A stretch of DNA of 64,000 nt from an uncultured Trichococcus sp. (GCF_963667775.1 NZ_OY764015.1:3027001-3091000), one strand, 5' to 3'; numbered from the stretch's first letter, positions 33,043 to 42,066 are shown. The notes: generated by a model from the letters alone, not told the origin. Program-made: numbers and translations.

Positions 33043-34059
33043 ATGCTGACAATCGGGTACATCGGAAACGGTAAGAGCACGAACCGCTATCATCTACCGT
33101 TTTCTTTATCAAGGAGCAACATCAAAGTCAAAACGATCTATAGCCGGAATCCGGAGAAGAGCGATTGGGAAAAAATCGAGGGCATCCACTATACGGGGAA
33201 TATCGCGGATGTGCTGGAGGATGATGATATCCAGTTGGTGGTCGTCTGCACGCATACGAATTCCCACTACGATTTCGCTAAACAAGCTTTGGATCACGGT
33301 AAAAATGTGCTGGTCGAAAAACCGTTCATGGCAACTTCCGAAGAAGCGGCGGCTATTTTTGCCTACGCGAAGGAAAAGGGCTTGCTGGTCCAGTGTTATC
33401 AGAACAGACGCTATGATTCGGACTTCCTGACGACACAGAAAGTCATCGAAAGTGGCAAATTGGGCGATCTATTGGAAGTAGAGATAGCCATCGATTACTA
33501 TCGTCCGGAAATCCCCTTGTCGATCGACAGTTTTACCAAGGATACCAGCTACCTGTACGGAATCGGCAGCCATACCATCGATCAGGTCCTTTCCTATTTC
33601 GGCGAGCCTGAAAAAATCCATTATGATGTACGGCAATTGTTGGGGCCGGGCCGGATGAACGACTACTTCGATTTGGATTTCCATTATCAGAATCTGAAAG
33701 TTTCCATCAAATCCAGCTTCTTCCGGTTGAAAGAGCGTCCAAGTTTTGTCGCTTACGGCAAAAAGGGCATGTTCGTGAAACAGACCCGGGACCGCCAAGA
33801 AGAGCATCTGAAGCTGTTCCACATGCCGAACAATGCTGATTTCGGTGTTGATTTGCCTGAACATTACGGGGTTCTGACGTATATGGATGATGAGGGCGTC
33901 TACCATGAAGAGAAAGTGGTCTCCGAAAAAGGCGATTACGCCAGAGTCTATGATGACCTGTACAACGCAATCGTAAACGGTGCGGAAAAAGTCACCAAGG
34001 ACGAGGAGACCTTGCTGCAGATGGAAATCATGGAAACAGGGATAGCGGGTATGGTCTGA
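33043..34059 (+). CDS. Gfo/Idh/MocA family NAD(P)-dependent oxidoreductase
   Basis: A 338-residue dehydrogenase with an N-terminal Rossmann fold (LTIGYIGNGKSTNRYHLPF, slightly unusual Gly spacing) and the family signature VLVEKPFMATSEEAAAIF at about residues 89-106, whose Glu-Lys-Pro lines the active site. The C-terminal alpha/beta domain has IGSHTIDQVLSYFGEPEKI, with the conserved His that acts with the lysine. The group acts on sugars, inositols or biliverdin-like compounds; the substrate here is open. Start ATG 33043 has GGGGGAAG upstream; the frame runs open from 32986 through the promoter. Confidence 0.87.
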   Translation: MLTIGYIGNGKSTNRYHLPFSLSRSNIKVKTIYSRNPEKSDWEKIEGIHYTGNIADVLEDDDIQLVVVCTHTNSHYDFAKQALDHGKNVLVEKPFMATSEEAAAIFAYAKEKGLLVQCYQNRRYDSDFLTTQKVIESGKLGDLLEVEIAIDYYRPEIPLSIDSFTKDTSYLYGIGSHTIDQVLSYFGEPEKIHYDVRQLLGPGRMNDYFDLDFHYQNLKVSIKSSFFRLKERPSFVAYGKKGMFVKQTRDRQEEHLKLFHMPNNADFGVDLPEHYGVLTYMDDEGVYHEEKVVSEKGDYARVYDDLYNAIVNGAEKVTKDEETLLQMEIMETGIAGMV

Positions 34060-34074
34060 GTCCAACAAGGCCCC

Positions 34075-34205
34075 AACTTCGGTGAACGGAGCTTTTGCCG
34101 TCGTTCAGCCAACATTCCGTTTGCGTACTCCGATGAGGGAAGCTTCGCCGGAGTTGCGGCTGAAAATTACCGAAGACCTTCGATGAGCGTGCGCCTCACC
34201 GGAGC
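34075..34205 (+). repeat. Copy of dispersed GC-rich intergenic repeat
   Basis: Aligns over about 130 bases with the reverse complement of 63796-63968. Shared blocks include GTGAACGGAG, CAGCCAACATTC, CTCCGATGAGGGAAGCTT, CGCCGGAG and GGCTGAAA.TTACCG. It lies directly after the Gfo/Idh/MocA gene, between convergent genes. Confidence 0.7.
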
Positions 34206-34258
34206 AGCGCACTCCCATTTATTGCTATTTTTCGCAAAAAATAACAAGCTAAAAAATA

Positions 34259-34308
34259 GAAAAATCCTAAAAAATGAGCACTCATGCCCATTTTTTAGGA
34301 TTTTTTTG
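34259..34308. terminator. Bidirectional intrinsic terminator
   Basis: Hairpin AATCCTAAAAAATG / CATTTTTTAGGATT with flanking A- and T-tracts, between convergent genes. Confidence 0.85.
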
Positions 34309-34313
34309 GTTAT

Positions 34314-35132
34314 TTAGTTTGCGCGGACATCTTTCATCGCATCCAGAATGGCCATATCTTCTGGTGAAATGACGAAATCCAGCTGCGCGTTCTCGATGAT
34401 GCGTGCCTCGTGCGTGGACTTCGGCAAAGGCAAGGTATCCTTCTCCAGGCAGTAACGGATGGATAATTGCGCCGGTGTTACATTATATTTTTCAGCCATC
34501 TGTTTGATTTCCGGGCTATCCAGAATGGCTCCGGTCGCTAAAGGTGAATAGGCTTCGACAACGATTTTGTGCGTTTTGCAGAAAGTCAGCAGTCCTTTTT
34601 GGTCGCGGCCGATGTAGAAAGGAATCTGGTTCGCCATCGGGACGATGTCGCAGTTATCCAGGATCGCTTGCAAGTCTTTGATGGAGAAGTTCGAAACCCC
34701 GATTGTGCGGATACGGCCTTCGTCATAGAGCTGTTCCATGGCTTTCCAGACTTGGATATTGCCCTCGGTACAGTCCTTTCCGATCTCGTTCCATGGCCAT
34801 GGCGCATGGATCAAGTAAAGGTCCAGATAATCCAAGCCAAGATTGTTCATGGTTTCCTCGAAGTGCTGCAGTGCACCGTCGAAATCCTTGATTTGCGCCG
34901 GCAACTTGCTGGTCACGAACACTTCTTCGCGGGCAATGCCGAAATCGCGGATCGCTTTTCCGACATTTTCTTCATTGTGATAGGCATGCGCCGTATCGAT
35001 GTGCGTATAGCCATTCTTCAAAGCCATCGTCACCGCTGCATAGGCTTCTTCGTTAGGGATTTGCCAAGTCCCGAAACCGATAGAAGGAATCGTCACACCG
35101 TTGTAAAAAGTGAATATGTCTTTAGTTGTCAT
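34314..35132 (-). CDS. Aldo/keto reductase
   Basis: A 272-residue TIM-barrel NADPH-dependent reductase. The catalytic tetrad is visible: Asp and Tyr in THIDTAHAYHNEENVGKAI, Lys in FVTSKLPAQ, and His in LYLIHAPWPWN. The C-terminal cofactor strand LPLPKSTHEARIIENAQLDF matches the family phosphate-binding signature (usually IPKSxxxxRIxEN). It resembles the YtbE/YvgN group (methylglyoxal and other aldehydes), but the substrate is not determinable. The start follows AGGAGGTTATTTA. A cre-like site sits just upstream of the ribosome binding site. Confidence 0.9.
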   Translation of the reverse strand: MTTKDIFTFYNGVTIPSIGFGTWQIPNEEAYAAVTMALKNGYTHIDTAHAYHNEENVGKAIRDFGIAREEVFVTSKLPAQIKDFDGALQHFEETMNNLGLDYLDLYLIHAPWPWNEIGKDCTEGNIQVWKAMEQLYDEGRIRTIGVSNFSIKDLQAILDNCDIVPMANQIPFYIGRDQKGLLTFCKTHKIVVEAYSPLATGAILDSPEIKQMAEKYNVTPAQLSIRYCLEKDTLPLPKSTHEARIIENAQLDFVISPEDMAILDAMKDVRAN

Positions 35133-35149
35133 TAAATAACCTCCTGTTA

Positions 35150-35163
35150 TGATAACGTTTACT
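35150..35163 (-). promoter_or_regulatory. cre-like site upstream of the aldo/keto reductase
   Basis: On the minus strand AGTAAACGTTATCA differs from TGWAANCGNWNNCA only at the first base. It lies 18-31 bases before the start codon, where CcpA binding would block transcription. Confidence 0.5.
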
Positions 35164-35406
35164 ATTCTTTAGTTTAGAGCAGTCAGCAATAGATGTAAAA
35201 GGATATAGCTCGAAAATTCAAAATAGCTTAGAAATGGATAGGGGATACGGAAGAATTATTCCGGAATTTGTCTGCAAATATGCGATTGGATCTGGTTTCG
35301 TCAGGTATGGCGACAATCGATGTCAGGGTTAATTTGAGAACGCTTTTAAAAAACGGTATATTTTAGACAGGAGTGAATGTTATAATTTCGCCAAGGGGGA
35401 ATGGCC

Positions 35407-36570
35407 ATGAGCTTTGATAGGAATCAGTATTTACGTGAATTGGAGACGATCGTCAATATCGACAGTGGCAGCAGAAATCCTGCGGGTACACAGAAAGTGG
35501 CGGCGTTTCTGGAAGAGAAATATAGGCAGCAAGGTTTTCTGACCGAGTTGGTTCCGGTCGGTCCGGAAGTGGGGCCGGTACTCGTGGCGACGAACGTTCC
35601 GGACGAACCCATCGATCTGCTTTTCATCGGCCACACCGATACTGTCTTCCTGGATGGCGAAGCGAGCAGACGGCCTTTCAAGATAGAGAGAGAGCGACTT
35701 TATGGCCCGGGTGTCTATGACATGAAAGGCTGCAGCCTGTTGACGGCTTATTTGCTGGACAACTTGCCAGAAGAACTGAAGCAGAGCCTCAATATCTGTG
35801 TGATCCACAATCCGGATGAGGAAATCAGCTCCTTTTATTCCCGCGAAGTGATCATCAAAAAAGCGAAAACGGCCAAGTTCGCCTTCGTCATGGAGCCGAG
35901 TGCAGCGGATGGTTCGATGATCAAGGAGAGGAAAGGCATCGAAAAACTGAAGATTCATTTCAAGGGCCGGCCCTCCCACGCCGGCGACGCTCCCCAGGAA
36001 GGGCGGAGTGCCATCAACGAATTGGCTCATTGGATCGTTCGCTTGAATACTTTGATCGATTACGCTGCCGGTGTGTCTGTCAACGCGGGCACCATCCAGG
36101 GCGGCAGCGTACCGAATGTCGTCCCCGAGCATGCCCAGATGGAATTGGACTATCGTTACTCAAATCCTGCTGACGTCACGGCTTTCTTTGATATGCTGGA
36201 GGAACTGCAGGCCCATGCCACCGGAATGGAGATCGGCATCGACATCGAAGTCATCGGTAAGCGACCGCCTATGGTCGACGTTCCCGGAGCGAAAGCGTTA
36301 CGGAGCGTTTTCGAGGATGTCGGCAAGCAAATGGGTACGGTCATTTCGTTCAAGAAATCGGGAGGCGTATCCGACGCCAACTTCACGACCAGCGTTGGGG
36401 TTCCGACGGTCTGCAGCATCGGTTTGATCGGTGGCGGGTTCCATACTGATCATGAATACGTAGAACTGGATTCCATTGTGCAACGCTTGGATCTTTTGAC
36501 GGAGGTCATCGCAGAAATGAGCCGGCGGAAGATGTTCTGCGAAAACGCAGATCGGCTTTCCATATCTTGA
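35407..36570 (+). CDS. M20 family metallopeptidase (carboxypeptidase G2 / ArgE-DapE type)
   Basis: A 387-residue di-zinc hydrolase. Metal ligands: His and Asp in FIGHTDTV, Asp in YGPGVYDMKG, the glutamate pair in NPDEEISS, the glutamate in VMEPSA, and the C-terminal His in GGGFHTDHEYVE. The dimerisation (lid) domain begins at KGRPSHAGDAPQEGRSAINELA. The layout best fits carboxypeptidase G2-like members that cut C-terminal acyl amino acids; the specific substrate is unknown. I start at ATG 35407, with AAGGGGG spaced correctly; ATG 35401 is too close to it. The gene is monocistronic. Confidence 0.87.
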   Translation: MSFDRNQYLRELETIVNIDSGSRNPAGTQKVAAFLEEKYRQQGFLTELVPVGPEVGPVLVATNVPDEPIDLLFIGHTDTVFLDGEASRRPFKIERERLYGPGVYDMKGCSLLTAYLLDNLPEELKQSLNICVIHNPDEEISSFYSREVIIKKAKTAKFAFVMEPSAADGSMIKERKGIEKLKIHFKGRPSHAGDAPQEGRSAINELAHWIVRLNTLIDYAAGVSVNAGTIQGGSVPNVVPEHAQMELDYRYSNPADVTAFFDMLEELQAHATGMEIGIDIEVIGKRPPMVDVPGAKALRSVFEDVGKQMGTVISFKKSGGVSDANFTTSVGVPTVCSIGLIGGGFHTDHEYVELDSIVQRLDLLTEVIAEMSRRKMFCENADRLSIS

Positions 36571-36603
36571 ATCCCAAAGATGCAGGCACGAAAAATCATA
36601 AAT

Positions 36604-36655
36604 AAAACAGCAGCGCGAAGGTCCTTTTCCGGGCCTCTGCGCTGCTGTTTTTTTG
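36604..36655 (+). terminator. Intrinsic terminator after the M20 peptidase
   Basis: Hairpin AAACAGCAGCGC-GAAGG / CTCT-GCGCTGCTGTTT followed by a seven-base T-tract. Confidence 0.88.
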
Positions 36656-36845
36656 GGATTGAGGAATAGGAGTGTTTCGCGGCGGGAATACTTGCCGAAG
36701 CACACCGGAAGAACAGCACTTTTGCAGCTCCGGATGCGATAATAGGGGTATAGCATTTCAGCCGTAGGTAGCGAATCGCGTAAACAGCAGGCCGAATAAA
36801 TGAGTGATTGGATGATTCCGGGGATTAAGCAGAAGGGGTGGTAAC

Positions 36846-37343
36846 ATGGTGAAGATTGGTGAGAAGACGGTTGTGTCCGTAACGTGCCAAGATGTTATTC
36901 TGCAATTAGCTGAGCAGTATTGTTCGAAAGAGGAATACCTTCATTTCGGGATGAAAGAGAATCCGAAAAAATACGTATTGGTGACCGACGAAAAAATATA
37001 CCTGATCAAATCCAAAGCAAGGACTGAAGACAGTCATAAAGAGGATGTGTTCAGCATCCAATACACGCAGATGCGGAAAGAGGAATTAAGGATGAAGTTT
37101 GATGGCTGGTTTGTGGAAATGTCCACCAACGCTGCGGCAAAGAAAGAGCCTTATTTCCATATCGTCTTGGACAAGATCCAAGGCTTGCGTCCGGACGAAA
37201 AAGAGAACTCCTCAACAAATTCACAACCCGTTTTGCCGGATTATCTTGATGCGGAGATCAACTGCTTAAAAGAAATATTGGCGGAAGGCCTCATCACGCA
37301 GGAAGAATACGAGAACGTGAAGGACAGACTTTCGGAAATGTGA
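36846..37343 (+). CDS. Hypothetical protein with PH-like N-terminus and SHOCT-like C-terminus
   Basis: A 165-residue soluble protein. Residues 35-115 (KYVLVTDEKIYLIKSK ... MRKEELRMKFDGWFVEMST) look like a beta-rich bacterial PH-type domain. A linker rich in Ser/Asn/Pro follows, and then LKEILAEGLITQEEYENVKDRLSEM, a short helical hairpin of the SHOCT (oligomerisation) type. No catalytic residues or membrane segment are visible. The function is unknown; SHOCT-PH proteins are often linked to stress or envelope processes. The ATG at 36846 follows GGGGTGGTAAC. Confidence 0.65.
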   Translation: MVKIGEKTVVSVTCQDVILQLAEQYCSKEEYLHFGMKENPKKYVLVTDEKIYLIKSKARTEDSHKEDVFSIQYTQMRKEELRMKFDGWFVEMSTNAAAKKEPYFHIVLDKIQGLRPDEKENSSTNSQPVLPDYLDAEINCLKEILAEGLITQEEYENVKDRLSEM

Positions 37344-37387
37344 TCAAGCAGCCGGTTCTGCGGAATCGTGATACAGAACATATTAAG

Positions 37388-37435
37388 AAAAAACCATGGA
37401 GCTGTCTCGTTTTCGAGAGAGCTCCATGGTTTTTG
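37388..37435 (+). terminator. Intrinsic terminator
   Basis: Hairpin AACCATGGAGCT / AGCTCCATGGTT with an inner GTCTCG/CGAGAG stem and T-tract. Shares the GCTGTCTCG core with hairpins at 24.34 and 63.74 kb. Confidence 0.8.
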
Positions 37436-37484
37436 TGGTTTGGTACTATGATTGTTTGGTCTGGGGTTCAAGTTCGTGGCGGAA

Positions 37485-37513
37485 TTCCCCGCCAAGGCGC
37501 TTTTGGCGGGGAA
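37485..37513. repeat. GC-rich perfect hairpin
   Basis: TTCCCCGCCA / TGGCGGGGAA, perfect arms of 10 bases around a 9-base loop, between convergent genes. No T-tract. Confidence 0.6.
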
Positions 37514-37539
37514 ACGGACAACTTCTCCTGGAACTAAAC

Positions 37540-38136
37540 TCAGATCGCCAAGCTTGTTCTCTTGAATGTGTTGAACTGATCGCGCAAGAGGGCGCGCGTC
37601 AGGTGGTCTTCGAGCGTCACGTTCAGATTCGGCAGTTTTGCGATATTGTAGATGTCGTTTGTATCTTCCACGAGCACCCAATTGTTCAATACCTTCACGA
37701 CGATGGAGGACAGCGGTTCTGCGTTGCTGCACTTGAACAGTGTATCGTCCACAAATTTTTTGAAAGGATTGACCAACTGTTCTTCCGGCAGCATGTTCTC
37801 CGCCAAGTCCAAGGCATCTTCCCGATAAATCGTGAATTCTTTCTCATAAACGGGTGGGGATTGTTTGATGAGCTCGTAATCCCGTTCCTTGATGTAGGCC
37901 AAGGCATCCTGGTATCCTTTGCGGTATTCCTTAGTCGATTTGATGCCGCTGTTCATATAGGTTTTGGCTGCAATGACTTCTTCCAATGAATCTTCAGGGA
38001 TCAACCAACCCTCTTTATTGCTGAATTTCACTGCATCCTTGATTTTTCCTTTGCGGATCCATCTGCGGACCATCTCTTCTGAATGGGTGATGTTTTTTTT
38101 GCTGAGTATTTTGACTGCTTCGGCTACGGTAAGCAC
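37540..38136 (-). CDS. Small HTH (excisionase/MerR-like) DNA-binding protein of unknown role
   Basis: A 198-residue protein. The N-terminal 60 residues (MLTVAEAVKILSKKN..HSEEMVRRWIRKGKI...GWLIPEDSLEEVI) form a HTH_17/MerR-like winged helix of the kind that binds DNA in excisionases and small regulators. The remainder, about 130 residues, is acidic with a helical look and no known motif. I do not recognise the family. It is divergent from the PEP carboxykinase gene across a 254-bp AT-rich region with several imperfect inverted repeats, so a role in controlling that gene is possible. The start follows GGAGGAATGAAT. Confidence 0.6.
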   Translation of the reverse strand: MLTVAEAVKILSKKNITHSEEMVRRWIRKGKIKDAVKFSNKEGWLIPEDSLEEVIAAKTYMNSGIKSTKEYRKGYQDALAYIKERDYELIKQSPPVYEKEFTIYREDALDLAENMLPEEQLVNPFKKFVDDTLFKCSNAEPLSSIVVKVLNNWVLVEDTNDIYNIAKLPNLNVTLEDHLTRALLRDQFNTFKRTSLAI

Positions 38137-38390
38137 TATTCATTCCTCCGTTATTACTTGTTTAGTTGGTTCTATAGTAGCATTAAGCTTTCGGGATGTG
38201 GTGTTTCTTTTGTGTACTCCCAAATATAGTACAGAGAAAAAACACTTGTCGGATGCAAAAAAGTCTACTATATCAAGTAAGTGTTTTTTTTGTGTTCAAA
38301 ATATCAAGCACATCATAAGCACACCTCGTAATCGGCACAAATACAGAAAAGCATACTATAATGAGAGCATAAAAAGTACGGAGGTCGTAT
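38137..38390. promoter_or_regulatory. Divergent regulatory region between the HTH gene and pckA
   Basis: Contains an AAAAACACTT / AAGTGTTTTTT inverted repeat around 38237-38290 with a 40-base loop, GTAC...GTAC near 38214-38232, and repeated ATATCAAG. A TATAAT box lies at 38357-38362 for pckA, but no good -35 is visible, which would fit activator-dependent expression. Confidence 0.4.
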
Positions 38391-40034
38391 ATGGCAACTA
38401 TTGAAATGTACCAAAAATCTGCTTTGAAGAAATCCAATCCATTGTTAACCAAATTACGCACGACGGTCGAAACTACTTTCTACGGCAGCAATATGCATGA
38501 AGTGACGACACTTGCCGAAGCCTATGAGTTGGCTAAAGCATCCCCGGGGGTCATCGTAACCGACCTTCCCATCAAAGAGACGGAAAAATTGGGCCTGCCT
38601 GAAGATGCCAAAGTGTTGGTCGAAAACGGCGGAAAAATAGTCGGGCGGACAGCAAAAGCAAGAAGGATCGTAGGCGAGGACAAAGTAGAAGACGAGCAAT
38701 TGATGGAGCTGATCCGTGAAGTCATCTACCAAAACCGCACGAAGAAATACCACCAGACAACCGGCTATGTCGGCTTGGATGAAGCGTTCATCATCAAGGC
38801 GCACATTGCATTTCCGGAGGGAAACGAAAACAATCTTTATTCGTGGTTGTTGAACTTCCAGTGGGCCAATGACAGGTACAACGAATTGTACGCGCATTCA
38901 AAAAAATACGCTGAAGGGGACATCTACATCTATACGGATCCCGATTGGCGCCATCCCGATTATCCATTGGGGCTTGCGTATTTTGAACCCGATCATAACG
39001 TCGCTTGTATTTTGGGCATGCAGTATTTTGGTGAATTCAAAAAAGGCACGCTTTCCTTGGCATGGGGTACCGCGCATCGCAATGGGTATGCTTCCTGCCA
39101 CGGTGGCCTGAAGAAATTTGTTTTGGAGGAGAAGAAACGCGTATTTGCGTTCTTTGGCCTGTCCGGTTCAGGCAAGTCGACGCTGACGCATTCGAAGCAC
39201 AACGGAAAGTACAAAGTGAAGGTGTTGCATGATGATGCCTTCATCATCGATCTGCTTGACGGCTCGTCGATTGCTTTGGAACCGGCTTATTTCGATAAAA
39301 CACAGGACTATCCGGCCGACCATCCGGAGCAGGAATATTTCCTGACGGCACAGAATGTGGGCGTGACGAAGGACGTGGACGGAAACCGGGTTTTGGTGAC
39401 GGAAGATATCCGCAACGGCAACGGCCGTACTGTCAAGTCGCGTTATGTTACGCCGGACAGAGTGGATAAGTTCCATTCGGCGATCGAGGGCGTCTACTGG
39501 ATCATGAAGGATGATTCCTTGCCACCGCTCGTCAAAATCGAGGATCCGATCCTTGCGGCCACTTTCGGAGCAACGTTGGCAACGAAACGGTCGACTGCAG
39601 AAACCGCAAGAAAGGGCGAAGACAGAGACCGATTGGTTATCGAACCCTATGCCAATCCATTCCGCGTCTATCCGTTGATCGAAGATTACGAAGATTTTAA
39701 AGCTTTGCTGAGCAAAGAAGCGGTGGACTGCTACATCATCAACACCGGTGCTTTCCTGAACAAGGACATCACCAAAGACATCACGCTTGGTGTGATCGAA
39801 AGCATCGTCGAAGAGACTGCCGCATTCAAACCTTTCGGGGAAGGGACCGGCTTGGCGTACTTGGACGTGCCTGGATATGAACCACCACTGCAGGACGAGA
39901 AGTACAAAATGTTGGTCAAGGAACGGATGATCATGCGGATTGAGTACCTGCAGGTGTTCAATCAAGAAAACCCGACCTTCCCGCTTCCCGCTGAGGCCAT
40001 CCATGCATTTGACCAGATTGTCCAATCGCTGTAG
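38391..40034 (+). CDS. pckA: Phosphoenolpyruvate carboxykinase (ATP)
   Basis: A 547-residue ATP-type PEPCK that interconverts oxaloacetate and PEP. The kinase P-loop is GLSGSGKSTLTH, followed by KVLHDDAFIIDL (the kinase-2 acidic pair binding Mg/Mn) and the adenine-side segment VTEDIRNGNGRTVKSRYV. LATKRSTAETARKGEDRD is the substrate-arginine region. The C-terminal half has INTGAFLNKDITKDITLGVIESIVE. The ATG at 38391 follows ACGGAGG. It lies next to the citrate locus: oxaloacetate made by citrate lyase is its substrate, so it may feed biosynthesis or gain ATP when citrate is used. Confidence 0.9.
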   Translation: MATIEMYQKSALKKSNPLLTKLRTTVETTFYGSNMHEVTTLAEAYELAKASPGVIVTDLPIKETEKLGLPEDAKVLVENGGKIVGRTAKARRIVGEDKVEDEQLMELIREVIYQNRTKKYHQTTGYVGLDEAFIIKAHIAFPEGNENNLYSWLLNFQWANDRYNELYAHSKKYAEGDIYIYTDPDWRHPDYPLGLAYFEPDHNVACILGMQYFGEFKKGTLSLAWGTAHRNGYASCHGGLKKFVLEEKKRVFAFFGLSGSGKSTLTHSKHNGKYKVKVLHDDAFIIDLLDGSSIALEPAYFDKTQDYPADHPEQEYFLTAQNVGVTKDVDGNRVLVTEDIRNGNGRTVKSRYVTPDRVDKFHSAIEGVYWIMKDDSLPPLVKIEDPILAATFGATLATKRSTAETARKGEDRDRLVIEPYANPFRVYPLIEDYEDFKALLSKEAVDCYIINTGAFLNKDITKDITLGVIESIVEETAAFKPFGEGTGLAYLDVPGYEPPLQDEKYKMLVKERMIMRIEYLQVFNQENPTFPLPAEAIHAFDQIVQSL

Positions 40035-40069
40035 ACATCAGCAGGTCGGTTGATCGTTGATCTGCAACG

Positions 40070-40121
40070 AAAAAACCAACAGCATTTTCCCCCGTAAATC
40101 AGGATTAATGCTGTTGGTTTT
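40070..40121. terminator. Bidirectional intrinsic terminator
   Basis: Hairpin AAAACCAACAGCATT / AATGCTGTTGGTTTT with a 22-base loop between the convergent pckA and histidine kinase genes. Confidence 0.82.
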
Positions 40122-40135
40122 CGTTTGTTGTCGTG

Positions 40136-41968
40136 TCAGTCTTTCTGGAGGGGGATGTTGACGAGTACGGTCAAACCTTTTTGGGATCTGTCCAGTCTGA
40201 TCTGCCAATCATATTTGTCGGCGATGGAAGAGACCACAAACAATCCCAATCCCGATCCATTACTTCCTTTCGTGGTGAAGAAGGGATCGAACAGGTCATT
40301 GCTTTCCAACCCTTCCGCGATTCCGGGACCATCGTCTGTGATGGACAGGACCGCGAATTTCTTGCCTTTGGTCACAAACGAGCGCTTCTGCAAATCGGTA
40401 TTACGTTCGGCATCGGCTTTTTTCAACTTGATCGTGACATTGCCGGGGCGTTTATCGATCGCTTGAAAAGCATTTGCGAGAAGGTTATACAGGACAACTT
40501 GTAGGTCCTGCTTGTCGAAACCTTCAACCAAGATGCCGGGAGCGATGTCACTCTCGACTTTGATGCTCTTCGGCGTCAGGATCGTGATTTCGGAAAGGGT
40601 TTCCTTGAGCACTTGCGAAAGCTCATGCACAGTATTTTGTTGCCCTTCGCTGACCTTGGAAAAACGCAAAACGTTCGTGGAGAGATCCTTGCCTTTTTCA
40701 GCCGCAAGGTAGATTTCCTTCAGTTCGCTGACCAATTCCTCGTTCTCGGCATAGTCTTCCATCAGCAACTGGGTATTCCCCAGGATTGGGGTCAGGAAAT
40801 TATTCATGTCGTGAACGATCGTCGTGGTCAAGAGTCCTATCGCTTCCAGTTTGCTTTCTTTCAGGATCCGTTTTTCCAATCGATGGCGCTCGTTCTCAAA
40901 TTTTTGTTTTTCGATTAGGCGTTGACTTTCTTCATAAGCCTGATTCTTTTTGTTGTATCCTCTTATCAAAAGAATGAAGATTAAAATGATGGCAGAAATC
41001 AGCAATAACAGACTCAATAGGATATAATTGTTTTGAATAGGGACACGGTTGTGCTCGTAGAAGTCCGAATTCAGCGCGACCACCCAGTGGGCTTCGCCGA
41101 TATCGATCCACTTGAATGCGCCCAACTTCAGTACCTTGGTAGGATTCTCCTCATTCCACCAATAGGAATAATAGCTTAGCGTCCCTTCCTGTTGGCTGAG
41201 CTGAGCTTCCTCCAGTCGTCTCAGATCGGAAAGGTCCAAATCCGGGAACTGCGCTTGGCGATCGGATATGATATCTAAACCCACCTGGTTTTCGACAGGA
41301 TGGAGGACGACTTCCATAGCGGCGTTCTTGACCAAAGGGTAGCCGCTATAATCGCTTGTGTCGCTGAATATATCTGTCTTGAACATGTTCTCCAAGTTCA
41401 AAGGCACGACGAAATATCCTGTTACTTGTTCCTCTGAGTCAAGGATAGAAGCGTAAAGATTGACGTAGGACTGATTATCAAGGAAATATTCGCTGCTGTT
41501 TTGGATTAACCCGTTGCTTGCGGATTCAAGGTTCGAACCCGCAAGAAGATAGCTTTTGGCGCGTTCCTGGGAAAGTTCCTGAAGGCTCCCATTTTCAAGC
41601 TGCCACGCATCCACAAAAATGCCATCAGCATCAAGTTGGAGCAGCAATTTCGTTTGATCAGCATGGGTAGTTAGGTAAGCTTTGATCATAGCCTCCTGAT
41701 CCGCAACAGGGAGCAATCCATCAGGAAAATCATGGAAAGCCATTTCCCTGGAAAAATGATGGAGCGCTAAGGAACGATTTTCAATGAGGAGTTCCAGGTT
41801 GTTCGTCACGTAATTCAAGGTGCGCATAAGTTGTTCTTGGCCGCTCTTGACGGCATTCTGTTGCACGGTATAGAAGCTGCCCGCAATCGTGACCAAGGTG
41901 ATTGTAATGATGATGAATAACCCTGTCATAATGATGTTGATGATACGTGTCGTTGGTTTGTTTTCCAT
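40136..41968 (-). CDS. Membrane sensor histidine kinase with extracellular Cache-like domain
   Basis: A 610-residue sensor kinase. TM1 is at about residues 9-31 and TM2 at about 333-355. The 300-residue extracellular part between them looks like a dCache domain (Asp/Tyr-rich, GYFVVPLNLENMF). The phospho-acceptor box is TTTIVHDMNNFLTPILGN, a HxxNN type as in NtrB-like and hybrid kinases. The ATPase domain has NLLANAFQAI (N), ITDDGPGIA (G1), FDPFFTTKG (F) and GSGLGLFV (G2). I start at the ATG ending at 41968 with AAAGGG upstream. Its probable partner regulator is transcribed divergently. A carboxylate ligand such as citrate is plausible from the location, but that is inference. Confidence 0.85.
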   Translation of the reverse strand: MENKPTTRIINIIMTGLFIIITITLVTIAGSFYTVQQNAVKSGQEQLMRTLNYVTNNLELLIENRSLALHHFSREMAFHDFPDGLLPVADQEAMIKAYLTTHADQTKLLLQLDADGIFVDAWQLENGSLQELSQERAKSYLLAGSNLESASNGLIQNSSEYFLDNQSYVNLYASILDSEEQVTGYFVVPLNLENMFKTDIFSDTSDYSGYPLVKNAAMEVVLHPVENQVGLDIISDRQAQFPDLDLSDLRRLEEAQLSQQEGTLSYYSYWWNEENPTKVLKLGAFKWIDIGEAHWVVALNSDFYEHNRVPIQNNYILLSLLLLISAIILIFILLIRGYNKKNQAYEESQRLIEKQKFENERHRLEKRILKESKLEAIGLLTTTIVHDMNNFLTPILGNTQLLMEDYAENEELVSELKEIYLAAEKGKDLSTNVLRFSKVSEGQQNTVHELSQVLKETLSEITILTPKSIKVESDIAPGILVEGFDKQDLQVVLYNLLANAFQAIDKRPGNVTIKLKKADAERNTDLQKRSFVTKGKKFAVLSITDDGPGIAEGLESNDLFDPFFTTKGSNGSGLGLFVVSSIADKYDWQIRLDRSQKGLTVLVNIPLQKD

Positions 41969-41996
41969 CTTAAAAGCCCTTTCCGGATAAATGTGC

Positions 41997-42025
41997 AGTA
42001 TCAAAATAATTACTTGACAAAACAA
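41997..42025 (-). promoter_or_regulatory. Promoter of the histidine kinase gene
   Basis: On the minus strand TTGTTT (42025-42020) and GATACT (42002-41997) with a 17-base spacer. Confidence 0.5.
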
Positions 42026-42054
42026 TGTTCCGCTTGCGAAACTAGAGAACATTG
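42023..42054. promoter_or_regulatory. Inverted repeat in the divergent kinase/regulator promoter region
   Basis: CAATGTTC (42023-42030) and GAACATTG (42047-42054) are perfect reverse complements 16 bases apart. They lie between the divergent kinase and response regulator genes, the second arm touching the regulator ribosome site. TTGACA at 42014-42019 is a good -35 box for the regulator gene. Confidence 0.5.
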
Positions 42055-42066
42055 AGGAGGAAAAAT

